A stretch of 64,000 nucleotides of DNA from Centipeda artemidis DSM 19719 (GTDB taxonomy: Bacteria > Bacillota > Negativicutes > Selenomonadales > Selenomonadaceae): NCBI RefSeq assembly GCF_000426665.1, contig NZ_AUFU01000002.1:62001-126000 (forward strand), given 5' to 3'. The notes under the pieces were generated by a model, which saw nothing but the letters and a program-made list of their open reading frames with translations, was not told the DNA's origin and did no database searches. Shown here one piece after another: positions 6,789 to 17,081 of this stretch (position 1 is its first letter; each line of letters opens with the position of its first letter). A program made the translations under genes and the position numbers.

Positions 6789-9383
6789 TTACATCACACT
6801 TTTTACGAGTTCACGCGCCTGCTCCGGCGTCATAAGAATCTCGCGCGGCTTGTTCCCGCCGGCGCTCGGACCTATGATGCGCAGCTCTTCCATCGCATCG
6901 ACGAGACGTGCCGCACGCGAATATCCGACACGGAATCGTCTTTGAATACTTGACGAAGATGCCTGCCCGGTCGATAGGACGAGCTCCACAGCTTCCGGCA
7001 GGAGCTTGTCCTGTTTCATAAGGAACTCGTCATCCTCTTCCGACTCGTTTTCCTTTGTCTCGTTTTCGATGAAGCTGACAAGCTCCTCATTCTCGTCAAT
7101 TTCCTGTCCCTGTGCGCGGATGAAGTCAAGCAGCATCTCGACTTCTTCATCGCTGATGAACGCGCCTTGAACGCGCAGCGGCTTCGAAACGCCCTGCGGC
7201 GAAAAGAGCATATCGCCTTTTCCAAGCAAGGTTTCCGCGCCTCCGCGATCTAGGATCGTACGTGAGTCGACTTGAGAAGACACGGCGAACGAAATCCTCG
7301 ACGGCAAATTCGCCTTAATGATGCCGGTGATGACGTTCACCGACGGACGCTGTGTCGCAAGGATCATGTGGATCCCCGCTGCACGCGCCTTTTGGAGAAT
7401 GCGGCAGATGGCGTCTTCCACATCACGCGGCGCAATCATCATGAGATCGGCGAGCTCGTCGATGACGATGACAATAAAGGGTATCTTTTCTTCCGCATAT
7501 CGGCGGTTGAACGTCTTAATGTCCCTAACGCCGTGATTGGCAAAAATCGTATACCGTTTCTCCATCTCCTGTACCGCCCAGTTGAGTACGGACGAGGCTT
7601 TTTTCGGGTCGGTCACGACCGGAACCATGAGATGAGGGATGCCGTTATAGTTCGACAGCTCGACCATCTTCGGGTCGATCAGGATAAATTTTACTTCATC
7701 CGGCGCCGCCTTAAATAGGATGCTTGAGATGAGTGTATTGATGCAGACAGATTTTCCCGATCCGGTTGCACCGGCAACCAGCAGGTGCGGCATTTTTCCA
7801 ATATCGGCAAAGACCGCCTGTCCTCCAATGTCCTTCCCTAGCCCGACGGTAAGCTTTGACTGTGCCTCTTGAAATTGTGGATTTTCCAAGACTTCTCTGA
7901 GCTGAACGCTCTCCAAGGTGCGATTCGGAATCTCGATGCCGATGGCAGCCTTGCCCGGCACAGGCTCGATACGCACAGAGGATGTTGCCAGTTGGAGCGC
8001 AATATCCTCCGCCAGATTTGTGATCTTGCTGACCTTGACACCGGGCGCTGGTTCCAGATCATAACGCGTGACCGCGGGACCGTGACAGGCGCTGATCACC
8101 TTTGCGTTGACGTGGAAGTTCTCTAGTGTCTGGTGCAAAATGTACGCATTCTCCTCAATCTCCTGCGCTAAAGATTCATTTTCCTGTTTGATATGCTTGG
8201 ATAAGATATGCGTAACCTTGGGCAGCTCATAGGCATTCTCCTTATGGTCGGGAGGCATTTCCACAGAGTTGCTTATTTGCGGCGGCTTCTTTGCCGACGA
8301 AGGAGCGGCAGGAGGTTCGGAGGGCGCATCAAGAGGAAACGGTGCAGCATCCTCCTCTATTTCTATCGCAGGTTCGTCAATATGAGAAATCTCTATCATA
8401 GGCGCAGACGTCGTATCTTCCTGATGGCCATACGGCAGAGCGACATCAATAGCTTCCTCGGACTGCGCGTTATCTTCCGCGTACCGGATGGGAAATATCG
8501 AAGGAACAGTATGATCCGCTTCCTCTTCTTCCGCTGTAACGGGGATTAGCGGCTCGTACGGAGCTTGTGCTTGTATTTCCGCTTTTTGTTCCCGCTCTTC
8601 AAGAGCCGGCACGTCAAGCGTTTCGATTGCTTCCGGAACAGGCTTTTCCGGCAGATTTGCGCCAAAGACTTCATCGGGCATGTCCGCTTCCGCAAAGAGT
8701 GTGTCATTTGCCTGATTATACGGAACGGATGCGCGCACGTCGCTGACGATATTTGCGGCTTTTTCTTCGATTTTTTCGCTGACGGCACTCATCTTTTCAT
8801 AGGTCGCACTAACGGCTGTTCCGGCGGCTGATGCGCCTTTTTTTGCCTGCTCTTTTGTGTGGATATAGCCGGAAGCGAACGACCACGTTGTTGATAAAAG
8901 AACGGAGCCTAGAATGATCGTCGTGAGCAGGATGATAGATCCGTCCACACCAAAGAATTTCCGCAGCACGAGGAGCACGCTCCCACCGAGCAGTCCCCCG
9001 CCGTCTGCAAGGCTTTGAGGCAGTATCTCCTCACCGACGGGAATGACAAAATGATGCCATGCCGCAAGGATTGATATAAATAAGCCTATGACACCAAAAA
9101 AACGCTTCGTATATAATAAGCTGCGATGATGCAAAATATACTGTATGCTGACAAGCCCAATGACCAAAATTGCAAAGGCCGCGCCCCAGCCGAATAAATA
9201 TCGAAATATATTTGCAAAAAAGATACCGACAAAACCGACATTCCAACCGAGAAGCCCAACGCCTGAGAGTACGGCAAATGTGAGAAGTATAAGCCCGACA
9301 AATTCATACTTTCGTCCTGAATCGTTCGCCGGAGAACTTCCGCGGGCTTTCGGCGATCGACGACCGGGACTTCGTTTTTTCAA
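6789..9383 (-). CDS. ftsK: DNA translocase FtsK/SpoIIIE
   Basis: An 864-residue inner-membrane ATPase that pumps chromosome DNA through the division septum. Four or so hydrophobic segments fill the first 170 residues. A long acidic, proline-rich linker follows (about 190-400). The motor domain has Walker A GATGSGKSVCINTLI and Walker B IVIVIDELADLMM. The C-terminal winged helix (SSSSIQRRFRVGYSRAARLVD) is the part that reads KOPS-type sequences. I take the TTG at 9383 as start: it is 7 nt after GGAGGG, while the ATG at 9398 overlaps the Shine-Dalgarno itself. A 19-bp perfect hairpin (9400-9442) lies directly upstream. Confidence 0.95.
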   Translation of the reverse strand: MKKRSPGRRSPKARGSSPANDSGRKYEFVGLILLTFAVLSGVGLLGWNVGFVGIFFANIFRYLFGWGAAFAILVIGLVSIQYILHHRSLLYTKRFFGVIGLFISILAAWHHFVIPVGEEILPQSLADGGGLLGGSVLLVLRKFFGVDGSIILLTTIILGSVLLSTTWSFASGYIHTKEQAKKGASAAGTAVSATYEKMSAVSEKIEEKAANIVSDVRASVPYNQANDTLFAEADMPDEVFGANLPEKPVPEAIETLDVPALEEREQKAEIQAQAPYEPLIPVTAEEEEADHTVPSIFPIRYAEDNAQSEEAIDVALPYGHQEDTTSAPMIEISHIDEPAIEIEEDAAPFPLDAPSEPPAAPSSAKKPPQISNSVEMPPDHKENAYELPKVTHILSKHIKQENESLAQEIEENAYILHQTLENFHVNAKVISACHGPAVTRYDLEPAPGVKVSKITNLAEDIALQLATSSVRIEPVPGKAAIGIEIPNRTLESVQLREVLENPQFQEAQSKLTVGLGKDIGGQAVFADIGKMPHLLVAGATGSGKSVCINTLISSILFKAAPDEVKFILIDPKMVELSNYNGIPHLMVPVVTDPKKASSVLNWAVQEMEKRYTIFANHGVRDIKTFNRRYAEEKIPFIVIVIDELADLMMIAPRDVEDAICRILQKARAAGIHMILATQRPSVNVITGIIKANLPSRISFAVSSQVDSRTILDRGGAETLLGKGDMLFSPQGVSKPLRVQGAFISDEEVEMLLDFIRAQGQEIDENEELVSFIENETKENESEEDDEFLMKQDKLLPEAVELVLSTGQASSSSIQRRFRVGYSRAARLVDAMEELRIIGPSAGGNKPREILMTPEQARELVKSVM

Positions 9384-9399
9384 TGAGAATCCCTCCATA

Positions 9400-9442
9400 C
9401 TTGACTATGCCTCCATCTTTTTGAGATGGAGGCATAGTCAAG
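9400..9442 (-). repeat. Perfect 19-bp inverted repeat just upstream of the ftsK ribosome site
   Basis: Arms 9400-9418 (CTTGACTATGCCTCCATCT) and 9424-9442 are exact reverse complements with a 5-nt loop. It lies between the mtaD stop (9484) and the ftsK start (9383). The minus-strand transcript has no U-tract after it, so an ordinary terminator is unlikely. The distal arm carries GGAGG a few bases before the real Shine-Dalgarno, so the structure may affect ftsK translation or mRNA ends. Confidence 0.6.
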
Positions 9443-9483
9443 TGAAATATCTCTTCATCAAATGTGATCGGAGCATGTGCGCA

Positions 9484-10761
9484 CTATTTTGTCAAGCGAT
9501 CCGCCGTGCGCTGTGCTTCGTATAAAATACGCTCTTCATCCAGTGTCTTGAGTTCTCTATTTTCCATGAGAATTTTTCCGTTTACGATCACCGTATCAAC
9601 GGATGAGGATTTTCCGGAATAGGCAAGGAGTGAGACCGGATTGTAACACGGTGTCCACTCTGCACCGTGCATGGAAAAGAGGGCAATATCCGCCTTCTGC
9701 CCCGGCACTAGTTGTCCGACATCCTTTAACGAAAGTGCCTGCGCCCCGTATTCCGTTCCCATCTTGACCGCCGTGAGCGCAGGGACTGCAAGCGGATCGA
9801 GTGTATCCACTTTATGCAAAAGCGCCGATAACTGTACCTCGTCTAGCATATCCAAGTTGTTGTTGCTGGAAGCGCCGTCGGTTCCGAGAGCCACGCAGAT
9901 CTCTTCTTTTAGCATCCGAGGAACAGGCGCGATACCGCTGGCAAGCTTCATATTGCTGCCGGGATTATGGGCGATACGGATATTGTGTTTCTTGATGATA
10001 GAGAAATCCTCATCATCAAGATGCACGCAATGTGCGGCGATCGTCCCGTTTTCAAAGAGTCCCGTGGATTCCACATGTGCAAAGGGGCGCTTTCCATAGT
10101 CTTTGAGGCAGGACTCTACTTCCCCCACAGTCTCGGACATGTGTATGTGTATTTCGGCGCCGAGCTGCTGTGCGCGCTGTGCAATCTTTTTGAGATAGTC
10201 CGGCGGGCAGGTATATAGGGCATGTGGGCCAAACATCACGGTGATGCGCCCGTCCGCGGCTCCATGATAGGTCTCATAAAGCGCGGCGTTTTCCTCCAGC
10301 TTCTTATCCGCATCGGGCGCAACGCCAATCAGACCTCTCGCGAGAACGCCGCGCAGACCGGAAACCTCCGTCACCTCGGCGACACGATCCATATCGGGAC
10401 CGTACATATCCGCAAACGCCGTCGTCCCACTGCGAATCATCTCTACTGCGGCAAGCATAGCGCCCCAATAAATATCGTCGGAATGCAGTTTTGCCTCGAT
10501 TGGCCAAATCATTGTCTGAAGCCAGTCCATCAGCTTCATATCGTCCGCATAGCTGCGGAGGAGTGTCATTGAGGCGTGGGTATGCGCATTGACCAATCCC
10601 GGGATTGCAAAGTGCCGTGTCCCGTCGATTGTTTTGTCCGCATGAAAATCATGCGGCACGTCGCCCATCGAAAGAATACGGTCATCCGCAATCGCGATAT
10701 TGAGCGTCGGCGTTGTCCCGTCCGGCAAAAGAGCAGCAACGTCTTTAATCAGTATATTCAC
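9484..10761 (-). CDS. mtaD: 5'-methylthioadenosine / S-adenosylhomocysteine deaminase (amidohydrolase)
   Basis: A 425-residue cytoplasmic amidohydrolase. Metal and active-site motifs are NAHTHASMTLLRSYADD (about 59-75), HIHMSET (about 210) and LGTDGASSNN (about 290). They match the MtaD/TrzN-like family that deaminates adenosine-derived thioethers to their inosyl forms. It lies 11 bp downstream of ahcY, the SAH hydrolase gene. That context strongly favours SAH/MTA over guanine or atrazine-type substrates. It is probably the last gene of the pnp-cobO-ahcY-mtaD run. Confidence 0.87.
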   Translation of the reverse strand: MNILIKDVAALLPDGTTPTLNIAIADDRILSMGDVPHDFHADKTIDGTRHFAIPGLVNAHTHASMTLLRSYADDMKLMDWLQTMIWPIEAKLHSDDIYWGAMLAAVEMIRSGTTAFADMYGPDMDRVAEVTEVSGLRGVLARGLIGVAPDADKKLEENAALYETYHGAADGRITVMFGPHALYTCPPDYLKKIAQRAQQLGAEIHIHMSETVGEVESCLKDYGKRPFAHVESTGLFENGTIAAHCVHLDDEDFSIIKKHNIRIAHNPGSNMKLASGIAPVPRMLKEEICVALGTDGASSNNNLDMLDEVQLSALLHKVDTLDPLAVPALTAVKMGTEYGAQALSLKDVGQLVPGQKADIALFSMHGAEWTPCYNPVSLLAYSGKSSSVDTVIVNGKILMENRELKTLDEERILYEAQRTADRLTK

Positions 10762-10772
10762 GGGGCGCCCCC

Positions 10773-12017
10773 TTATGCCAATCCGAGATATTCTTTTTGT
10801 TCCGCGGTCAATGTGTCGATGGAGATACCAAGCGAATTGAGCTTGATATTGGCGATCTCGACATTGATCTCCTCGGGCATCAGATGAACGCCTTTTTTCA
10901 TCTCTTTCCCATGGCGGAGAAGATGCAGCGCGGAGAAGAACTGCACACCGAAGGAAAGATCCATAATCTCTGCCGGATGTCCGTCCCCCGCAGCGAGATT
11001 CACGAGGCGTCCCTCCGCCAGTAAGTAGAGACGTCGCCCGTCGGGCTGGACATATTCTTCGATATTGTCTCGTACTGTTTGATGGGATACGGATTCTGCG
11101 GCGAGCTCCGGTATATTGATTTCAACGTCGAAATGTCCGGAATTCGCCATCATTGCGCCGTCTTTCATCGCGGCAAAATGATGTTTGCGAAGAATGTCTT
11201 TGTTTCCGGTCAGTGTCAGGAAAATATCGCCGACCTTCGCGGCTTCGTCCATCGGCATCACATAGAATCCGTCAAAAACGGCTTCGATTGCCTTGATCGG
11301 ATCTACCTCCGTAATGATGACGTTAGCGCCGAGTCCGCGCGCACGCATTGCACCGCCCTTGCCGCACCAGCCGTAACCGGCGATAACGACGGTTTTTCCC
11401 GCGATGACAAGATTCGTCGTCCGCATAATGCCGTCCCAGGTGGACTGTCCGGTTCCGTAACGGTTGTCAAACAGGTATTTGCAGTATGCATCGTTTGCCG
11501 CAATCATAGGAAATTCGAGCTTGCCCTGCCGCTCGAGTGCATAGAGACGATGCACTCCGGTGGTTGTCTCCTCAGAACCGCCGATGAGCGTCGGCAGCAG
11601 CTCCCGACGAGTAGTATGAAGCATATCCACCAAGTCGCCGCCATCGTCAATGACAATGTCGGGCTTGATATCGAGCGCCTTATTGAGGAACACGGAATAT
11701 TCCTCATCGGTGCATCCATGCCATGCAAATACGTGAACGCCTTCTTCGACGAGTGCGGCTGCAACATCATCCTGCGTCGATAGGGGGTTGCTGCCGGTCA
11801 CGGCAACCTCCGCTCCCGCATGTTTGAATATCGTTGCCATATAAGCGGTTTTTGCCTCAAGATGAAGCGTAATTACCATCTTAATGCCTGCGAAGGGCTT
11901 TGAAACAGAATACTCCTTATCCGCAGCCGCCATCACCGGCATGAAGCGTTTCACCCAGTCGATCTTTGCGTGTCCGGACGGCGCTAGTTTAATATCGCGA
12001 ATCATAGATTCCATCAT
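10773..12017 (-). CDS. ahcY: Adenosylhomocysteinase (SAH hydrolase)
   Basis: A 414-residue NAD-dependent enzyme that splits S-adenosylhomocysteine into adenosine and homocysteine, removing the product inhibitor of methyltransferases. The NAD site is GYGWCGKGGAMRARGLGA (about 215-232). The C-terminal signature HPAEIMDLSFGVQ is clear. At 414 residues it is the shorter form of the family. AAGGAGA precedes the ATG. It follows cobO by 20 bp and precedes mtaD by 11 bp, so SAH can be handled by hydrolysis or by deamination from the same transcript. Confidence 0.95.
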   Translation of the reverse strand: MMESMIRDIKLAPSGHAKIDWVKRFMPVMAAADKEYSVSKPFAGIKMVITLHLEAKTAYMATIFKHAGAEVAVTGSNPLSTQDDVAAALVEEGVHVFAWHGCTDEEYSVFLNKALDIKPDIVIDDGGDLVDMLHTTRRELLPTLIGGSEETTTGVHRLYALERQGKLEFPMIAANDAYCKYLFDNRYGTGQSTWDGIMRTTNLVIAGKTVVIAGYGWCGKGGAMRARGLGANVIITEVDPIKAIEAVFDGFYVMPMDEAAKVGDIFLTLTGNKDILRKHHFAAMKDGAMMANSGHFDVEINIPELAAESVSHQTVRDNIEEYVQPDGRRLYLLAEGRLVNLAAGDGHPAEIMDLSFGVQFFSALHLLRHGKEMKKGVHLMPEEINVEIANIKLNSLGISIDTLTAEQKEYLGLA

Positions 12018-12037
12018 GCGGTCTCCTTCTATTTCCT

Positions 12038-12607
12038 TTAATTCTCAATCCCTTTTCGTGCAGGGATTCCCCGCTCATAATAATGCCGCACTTCCTTCAT
12101 CTCCGTGATGAGGTCGGCGCGATCCAGCAGCCACTGTGGGGCATTTCGCCCCGTACAGACGAGTTCGGTTTCAGGAGGAAGAATTTCCAAAAAATGCTCC
12201 ATCTGCTCTTTTTGCAGTACACCAAACGCCAGTGCGACATTGATCTCGTCTAGGATAACGAGTTGATACTCCCCAGTTGCGGCAGCATCTGCCGCACGGC
12301 GCAGGCCTTCCGAGAGCAGCGCGACATAATCCGCCGGCGGATGTCCTTTCGGAAAGATAACAACGCTGTCCCCAAACGCTTCTTTGGTTTTTTCATCCAT
12401 CATACCGTCTTCGGCGATAAAGAAAGGTTTTCCCGTTGTTTCAAGTGTCATATGTGGGAGTGTACGCAGCAACCCCTGCTCGCTGTAAGCAAGGCTCTTC
12501 ATAAACTGCATCAGATAGACCTTGTGTCCTGCGCCGAGCGAGCGAATCGCCAAACCGATGGCGGCAGTCGTCTTTCCCTTCCCGTTTCCCGTATAGACCT
12601 GAATCAT
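12038..12607 (-). CDS. cobO: Cob(I)alamin / corrinoid adenosyltransferase, first copy
   Basis: A 189-residue enzyme of the BtuR/CobO/CobP (CobA-type) family, which transfers the 5'-deoxyadenosyl group of ATP to Co(I) corrinoids. The P-loop is [12 protein letters not shown] at the N-terminus. The Walker-B-like [11 protein letters not shown] (about 119-129) and [20 protein letters not shown] near the C-terminus are family signatures. The start overlaps the pnp stop by 4 bp (ATGA), so it is translationally coupled to pnp. A divergent second copy lies at 19508-20047. No other cobalamin gene is nearby. Confidence 0.92.
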   Translation of the reverse strand: MIQVYTGNGKGKTTAAIGLAIRSLGAGHKVYLMQFMKSLAYSEQGLLRTLPHMTLETTGKPFFIAEDGMMDEKTKEAFGDSVVIFPKGHPPADYVALLSEGLRRAADAAATGEYQLVILDEINVALAFGVLQKEQMEHFLEILPPETELVCTGRNAPQWLLDRADLITEMKEVRHYYERGIPARKGIEN

Positions 12608-14676
12608 GAGAGCAGTACCTTATGGCTGACGTTGATGCGCCCCTTCTCGTCAATTTCAATGACCTTGACCTGCAGCTCGTCGCCGATATGCACAACGTCC
12701 TCCACGCTCTCTACGCGATGCTTTGCGAGCTGGGAGATGTGGCAAAGCCCCTCTTTCCCGGGGAGAAGTTCTACAAAAGCGCCGAACTTCAGGAAGCGTG
12801 TCACGCGGCCGGTATAAATCTCCCCAACTTCAACGTCGCGAACGATGTTCTCGATCATCTTGCGCGCTCGATCCATTGCCTCGGTATTCGGAGAGGTGAT
12901 AAATATGTTGCCATCCTCATGGATGTCGATGTCAACTCCTGTCTCGTCGATGATTTTACGAACGACCTTGCCGCCGCTGCCGATGACGTCGCGAATCTTG
13001 TCCACGTCAATAGTGATCGTCTCCACGCGCGGCGCGTACGGAGAGAGTTCTTCCGCAGGCTTATCAATGCATTCCAGCATCTTGCCAAGGATAAATGCGC
13101 GCCCCTCCTTCGCCTGTGCCAAAGCGGAGGCGAGAATATCCCTCGTGATGCCCGCGATCTTGATATCCATCTGAATCGCCGTAATGCCCTTTGCCGTTCC
13201 CGCAACCTTAAAGTCCATATCGCCGAGTGCGTCTTCCATGCCTTGTATATCCGTCAGAATGGAATAATCGTCGCCGTCCCTGACGAGCCCCATAGCGACA
13301 CCGGAAACAGGGCGCTTAATCGGAACGCCGGCGCACATCAGTGAGAGCGTACTGCCGCAGACGCTGCCCATCGAACTCGATCCATTCGACTCCAAAATCT
13401 CTGAAACAAGACGTATCGTATAGGGGAAATCCTCAATGGATGGAATCATCGGGAACAGGGCGCGTTCAGCAAGCGCACCGTGTCCGATTTCACGGCGTCC
13501 CGGGCTGCGCATAGGGCGCGCTTCACCGACGCTGTATCCCGGGAAATTATAATGATGCAGGTAGTGTTTCGTGGTCTCAGGTCCCAAACCGTCGATGATC
13601 TGCTCGTCGCCGATAGAACCGAGCGTCGTTACCGTGAGCACCTGTGTCTGACCGCGTGTAAAAAGCCCGGAGCCGTGCGTCCGCGGTAAAATTCCGACCT
13701 CACAGCTCACAGGGCGCACCTCATTGAGCGCGCGCCCATCCGGACGTATCTTTTCGTGCGTAATCATATGGCGCACGATGCTCTTTTCAATCTTGTAGAG
13801 AATTTGCGAAATCTCTTTTGCCTGCTCCGGATATTCAACGATAAAGTGTTCCATCGTTTCGGACTTAATCGCCGCAATATCGGCATCTCGTCCGAGTTTA
13901 TCCTCGTTGCGGGTGGCGGCGTCAAGACGCTCCTCCGCATAAACGCGGATCTTTTCCTCAAGTTCTTCGGAGACGGCAAAGATCGCCGGAATTTGTTTTT
14001 CCTTTCCGCAGACGCTTTGCATATTTTTCTGAAATTCAACCAAACGGCGGATCTCGGCATGTCCGAACAGGATAGCGTCTAAGACGATCTCTTCGGACAG
14101 CTCATTTGCGCCCGCCTCGACCATCATGACCGCATCATAAGAACCGGCAACCGTGAGGTTCAGCTCCGAGACGGCGCGTTCCTCCTCCTTTGGATTGATC
14201 ACGAACGAACCGTTAACATAGCCGACGCGCACACCCGCAATCGGTCCCATAAAAGGAATATCGGATACGGTCAGCGCGCAGGATGCGCCGAGCATTGCGG
14301 CGATCTCCGGCGGATTATCCTGATCGACAGAGAGCACCGTTGCGACAATTTGAACATCGTTTCGAAAACCTTCCGGGAACAGCGGACGAATGGGGCGATC
14401 AATCAATCGTGCGCAGAGTACCGCATCGTTGCTGGGACGACCTTCTCTCTTAATGAAGCCGCCGGGAATTTTGCCCGCCGCATACATTTTCTCCTCGTAG
14501 TCCACGGTCAAAGGGAAAAAATCGACGCCCTCTCTTGGCGCACTCGATGCGGTCGCCGTGACAAGTACGACCGTATCGCCATAACGCACCAATGCGGCGC
14601 CGTTTGCCTGCTTTGCCATTTTTCCGTGCTCTACGATTATATTTCGTCCGCCCAGTTCAATTTCGAAACTCTGCAT
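12604..14676 (-). CDS. pnp: Polyribonucleotide nucleotidyltransferase (PNPase)
   Basis: A 690-residue 3'-5' phosphorolytic exoribonuclease of the degradosome. Two RNase PH domains flank an alpha-helical linker. The first opens [23 protein letters not shown]; the second carries [26 protein letters not shown] domain ([18 protein letters not shown], about 563-580) and an S1 domain ([20 protein letters not shown]) end the protein. It lies downstream of rpsO, the usual bacterial order, with the rpsO terminator between them. Confidence 0.98.
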   Translation of the reverse strand: MQSFEIELGGRNIIVEHGKMAKQANGAALVRYGDTVVLVTATASSAPREGVDFFPLTVDYEEKMYAAGKIPGGFIKREGRPSNDAVLCARLIDRPIRPLFPEGFRNDVQIVATVLSVDQDNPPEIAAMLGASCALTVSDIPFMGPIAGVRVGYVNGSFVINPKEEERAVSELNLTVAGSYDAVMMVEAGANELSEEIVLDAILFGHAEIRRLVEFQKNMQSVCGKEKQIPAIFAVSEELEEKIRVYAEERLDAATRNEDKLGRDADIAAIKSETMEHFIVEYPEQAKEISQILYKIEKSIVRHMITHEKIRPDGRALNEVRPVSCEVGILPRTHGSGLFTRGQTQVLTVTTLGSIGDEQIIDGLGPETTKHYLHHYNFPGYSVGEARPMRSPGRREIGHGALAERALFPMIPSIEDFPYTIRLVSEILESNGSSSMGSVCGSTLSLMCAGVPIKRPVSGVAMGLVRDGDDYSILTDIQGMEDALGDMDFKVAGTAKGITAIQMDIKIAGITRDILASALAQAKEGRAFILGKMLECIDKPAEELSPYAPRVETITIDVDKIRDVIGSGGKVVRKIIDETGVDIDIHEDGNIFITSPNTEAMDRARKMIENIVRDVEVGEIYTGRVTRFLKFGAFVELLPGKEGLCHISQLAKHRVESVEDVVHIGDELQVKVIEIDEKGRINVSHKVLLS

Positions 14677-14758
14677 ACATTTATCCTCCTAGGTCTCTCA
14701 CATGCATTACATGACAAAAGCATTCGACAAAACATCTTAGAATCCTTTTCCCTATAGC

Positions 14759-14780
14759 AAAAAAGCGGGGAAATCCCCGC
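14759..14780 (-). terminator. Intrinsic terminator of rpsO
   Basis: On the minus strand GCGGGGA and TCCCCGC pair around a 2-nt loop and are followed by six T. It lies 22 bp after the rpsO stop, upstream of pnp. Confidence 0.85.
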
Positions 14781-14802
14781 CCTTTCACCTCCGCATAAGC
14801 TG

Positions 14803-15069
14803 TTACTTACGCAGATTGAGCTTTGTTATGATAGCGCGATACCGCTCAATGTCCGTTTTGTAAAGATAGCCGAGCAGACGGCGGCGATGTCCGACCATCT
14901 TCAGAAGTCCGCGGCGCGAATGATGATCCTTTTTATGTTCTTTCAGATGTTCGGTGAGATACTGAATGCGCGCCGTCAATACGGCAATCTGCACCTCCGG
15001 CGATCCGGTATCACCCTCATGAATTGCATGTTCCTTAATGATTTCCTGTTTTTTTCCCTGCGTAAGCAT
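14803..15069 (-). CDS. rpsO: 30S ribosomal protein S15
   Basis: An 88-residue primary 16S rRNA-binding protein of the small subunit. It starts [20 protein letters not shown] and has the S15 core [20 protein letters not shown] and [20 protein letters not shown]. The ATG at 15069 follows GAGGAGG, so the upstream in-frame extension to 15105 is not used. Length is normal. It is followed by a terminator and then pnp. Confidence 0.98.
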   Translation of the reverse strand: MLTQGKKQEIIKEHAIHEGDTGSPEVQIAVLTARIQYLTEHLKEHKKDHHSRRGLLKMVGHRRRLLGYLYKTDIERYRAIITKLNLRK

Positions 15070-15153
15070 ATAAAATCCTCCTCTAAAATATTGACCGATG
15101 ACCAAGAAAACGTCGGATTAATCGTTATCCGAGTCACGGCTCTATGACGTCGT

Positions 15154-16113
15154 TCATATTACCATAGAAATATTTTCTTGTAAATGAAAAATTTCCGCTA
15201 TCACGCTGATAGACGTTTTTTTGTCGCGCTCGATCTGTGCTTTCAGTTCCTCTGCTGAAGAGAATCGCCGCTCCTCTCGTATGCGCGCGTGAAACGATAC
15301 GGTGAGCCGATCTCCGTACAGATCCTTCGAAATATCAAAGATATGAACCTCAAGGCGCCGCCTGCAGCCGCCGAAGGTCGGATTATTTCCGATGTTGGCA
15401 ACGCCCGCATACCGATCCGTTCCATGCACAACGGTTACCGCATACACACCGTTTGGCAGGCTCTCGTTCTCGTCCTGCAGTTCGATGTTCGCCGTTGGAA
15501 AGCCAAGCAGGCGTCCGCGCGCCTCGCCGTGAACAACTGTCCCTATGATAGAAAACGGATACCCAAGATACTCGTTGACCTTGGCAATATCCCCATGTTG
15601 AATAAGTCCGCGAATGCGTGTGCTGCTGATAGGCTCTCCGTCACGGATCACCGGATCGCATACGAGCGCCCTGAATCCGTAACGCTTCGCCTCTTGACGC
15701 ATGAGATCAGGTGTGCCGCGCCCAAATCTGCCAAATGTGTAATTTTCTCCGATCACAACGTATTGTGGTGCACAATATTGATGCAGCAGTGCAACAAAAT
15801 CTGTGGCATCCGTTTTGGCGAAATTTGGCGTAAACGGGATCTCCACCAAGACATCAACACCGAGACGCTTTAAAATCTTTCGCCGCAGAACATCACTGCC
15901 GATGAGACGCGGACTTCTTTGCGGGTCTACCACGGCACGCGGGTGATTCAAGAAGGAAAAGACAAGCGTCGTTCCGCCGATCTCCCGTGCGCGGCGCGCC
16001 GCCGTTTTGACGATGCGTTGATGCCCTAAGTGAATGCCGTCAAACATCCCCAGTGCCATAACGATGCGCGGATATAATGCGTGAAATTCTATGAGTTTTG
16101 TATAGCATTCCAT
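15154..16113 (-). CDS. ribF: Bifunctional riboflavin kinase / FAD synthetase
   Basis: A 319-residue cytoplasmic enzyme making FMN and FAD from riboflavin and ATP. The N-terminal nucleotidyltransferase carries ALGMFDGIHLGHQRIV (about 19-34) and the adenylylation motif SSTRIRGLIQHGDI. The C-terminal kinase domain has GFPTANIEL and GVYAVTVV. It lies 41 bp downstream of murB on the same strand, with rpsO following. Confidence 0.96.
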   Translation of the reverse strand: MECYTKLIEFHALYPRIVMALGMFDGIHLGHQRIVKTAARRAREIGGTTLVFSFLNHPRAVVDPQRSPRLIGSDVLRRKILKRLGVDVLVEIPFTPNFAKTDATDFVALLHQYCAPQYVVIGENYTFGRFGRGTPDLMRQEAKRYGFRALVCDPVIRDGEPISSTRIRGLIQHGDIAKVNEYLGYPFSIIGTVVHGEARGRLLGFPTANIELQDENESLPNGVYAVTVVHGTDRYAGVANIGNNPTFGGCRRRLEVHIFDISKDLYGDRLTVSFHARIREERRFSSAEELKAQIERDKKTSISVIAEIFHLQENISMVI

Positions 16114-16154
16114 TACAAAGAAACATACTCCTAATCATATACACAGTGATACTG

Positions 16155-17066
16155 TTACGGCTCCCCAATGATGCGCAGTTCGGGCACAAGGCGCACCGCA
16201 TGCCGCGCATAAACGCGTTCCTGTACCACCGCAATCAGACGCTGCACATCGTTTGCCGTCGCGCCCCCAATATTTACAATAAAGCCCGCATGTTTGCGTG
16301 ATACCTGTGCACCACCGACCGTGAATCCCTTTAATCCCGCCTCGTCAATGAGCGTGCCGGCAAAGTATCCGGGGGGACGCTTGAACGTGCTTCCCGCGCT
16401 CGGGTATTCAAGCGGCTGCTTGCTCTTGCGCCGCCCGTTCAAATCGGTCATCTTCTCCAAAATATCGGCAGGATTCCCCGGCATCAAATGCAGCCGCACT
16501 TCACAAATCGCTTCCTCGCGCTCGTGAAATATACTGTGGCGATAATCAAAGTCCAACTCATGCGCTGCATAGGAACGGATTTCTCCTGCGGCTGAGACCG
16601 TTTGCACTCGGGTTACGATAGATTTCATCTCCCCGTCATAGGCGCCCGCATTCATAAAGATTGCGCCGCCGATGCTGCCAGGGATTCCGGCGGCGAACTC
16701 CATTCCAGTCAGACCCTGCCGCTGTGCAAAAGCGGCGGCATCTTTCAGCAACGCTCCTGCGCCCACAGTAATGTCTGAGCCGGATACAACGATGCTGCCC
16801 ATCGTATGATTGAACCGGACGACCAGTCCTCGAATCCCACCGTCACGTACCAATATATTAGAGCCGTTTCCCATGAGTGTGATCGGCTCGCCATATGATT
16901 TTGCCGCTTGGATAATCTTCTGCACCTCATCGATAGAAGCGGGATAAAACAGCATATCGGCAGGTCCGCCGATGCAAAAGGTCGTATGGAATCGCATGGG
17001 TGCGTTGATGAAGAGCCGCGACGGATCAAATGTCTTATGACAGAAATCGATAAAATCCTTGTTCAT
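16155..17066 (-). CDS. murB: UDP-N-acetylenolpyruvoylglucosamine reductase
   Basis: A 303-residue FAD enzyme that reduces enolpyruvyl-UDP-GlcNAc to UDP-MurNAc in peptidoglycan precursor synthesis. The FAD-binding PCMH region shows LMGNGSNILVRDGGIRG and GMEFAAGIPGSIGGAIFMNAG. The catalytic part has SAGSTFKRP, the short type II form with GSxFK. It follows trmL by 15 bp. Confidence 0.97.
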   Translation of the reverse strand: MNKDFIDFCHKTFDPSRLFINAPMRFHTTFCIGGPADMLFYPASIDEVQKIIQAAKSYGEPITLMGNGSNILVRDGGIRGLVVRFNHTMGSIVVSGSDITVGAGALLKDAAAFAQRQGLTGMEFAAGIPGSIGGAIFMNAGAYDGEMKSIVTRVQTVSAAGEIRSYAAHELDFDYRHSIFHEREEAICEVRLHLMPGNPADILEKMTDLNGRRKSKQPLEYPSAGSTFKRPPGYFAGTLIDEAGLKGFTVGGAQVSRKHAGFIVNIGGATANDVQRLIAVVQERVYARHAVRLVPELRIIGEP

Positions 17067-17081
17067 CTCATTCTTCCCTTC

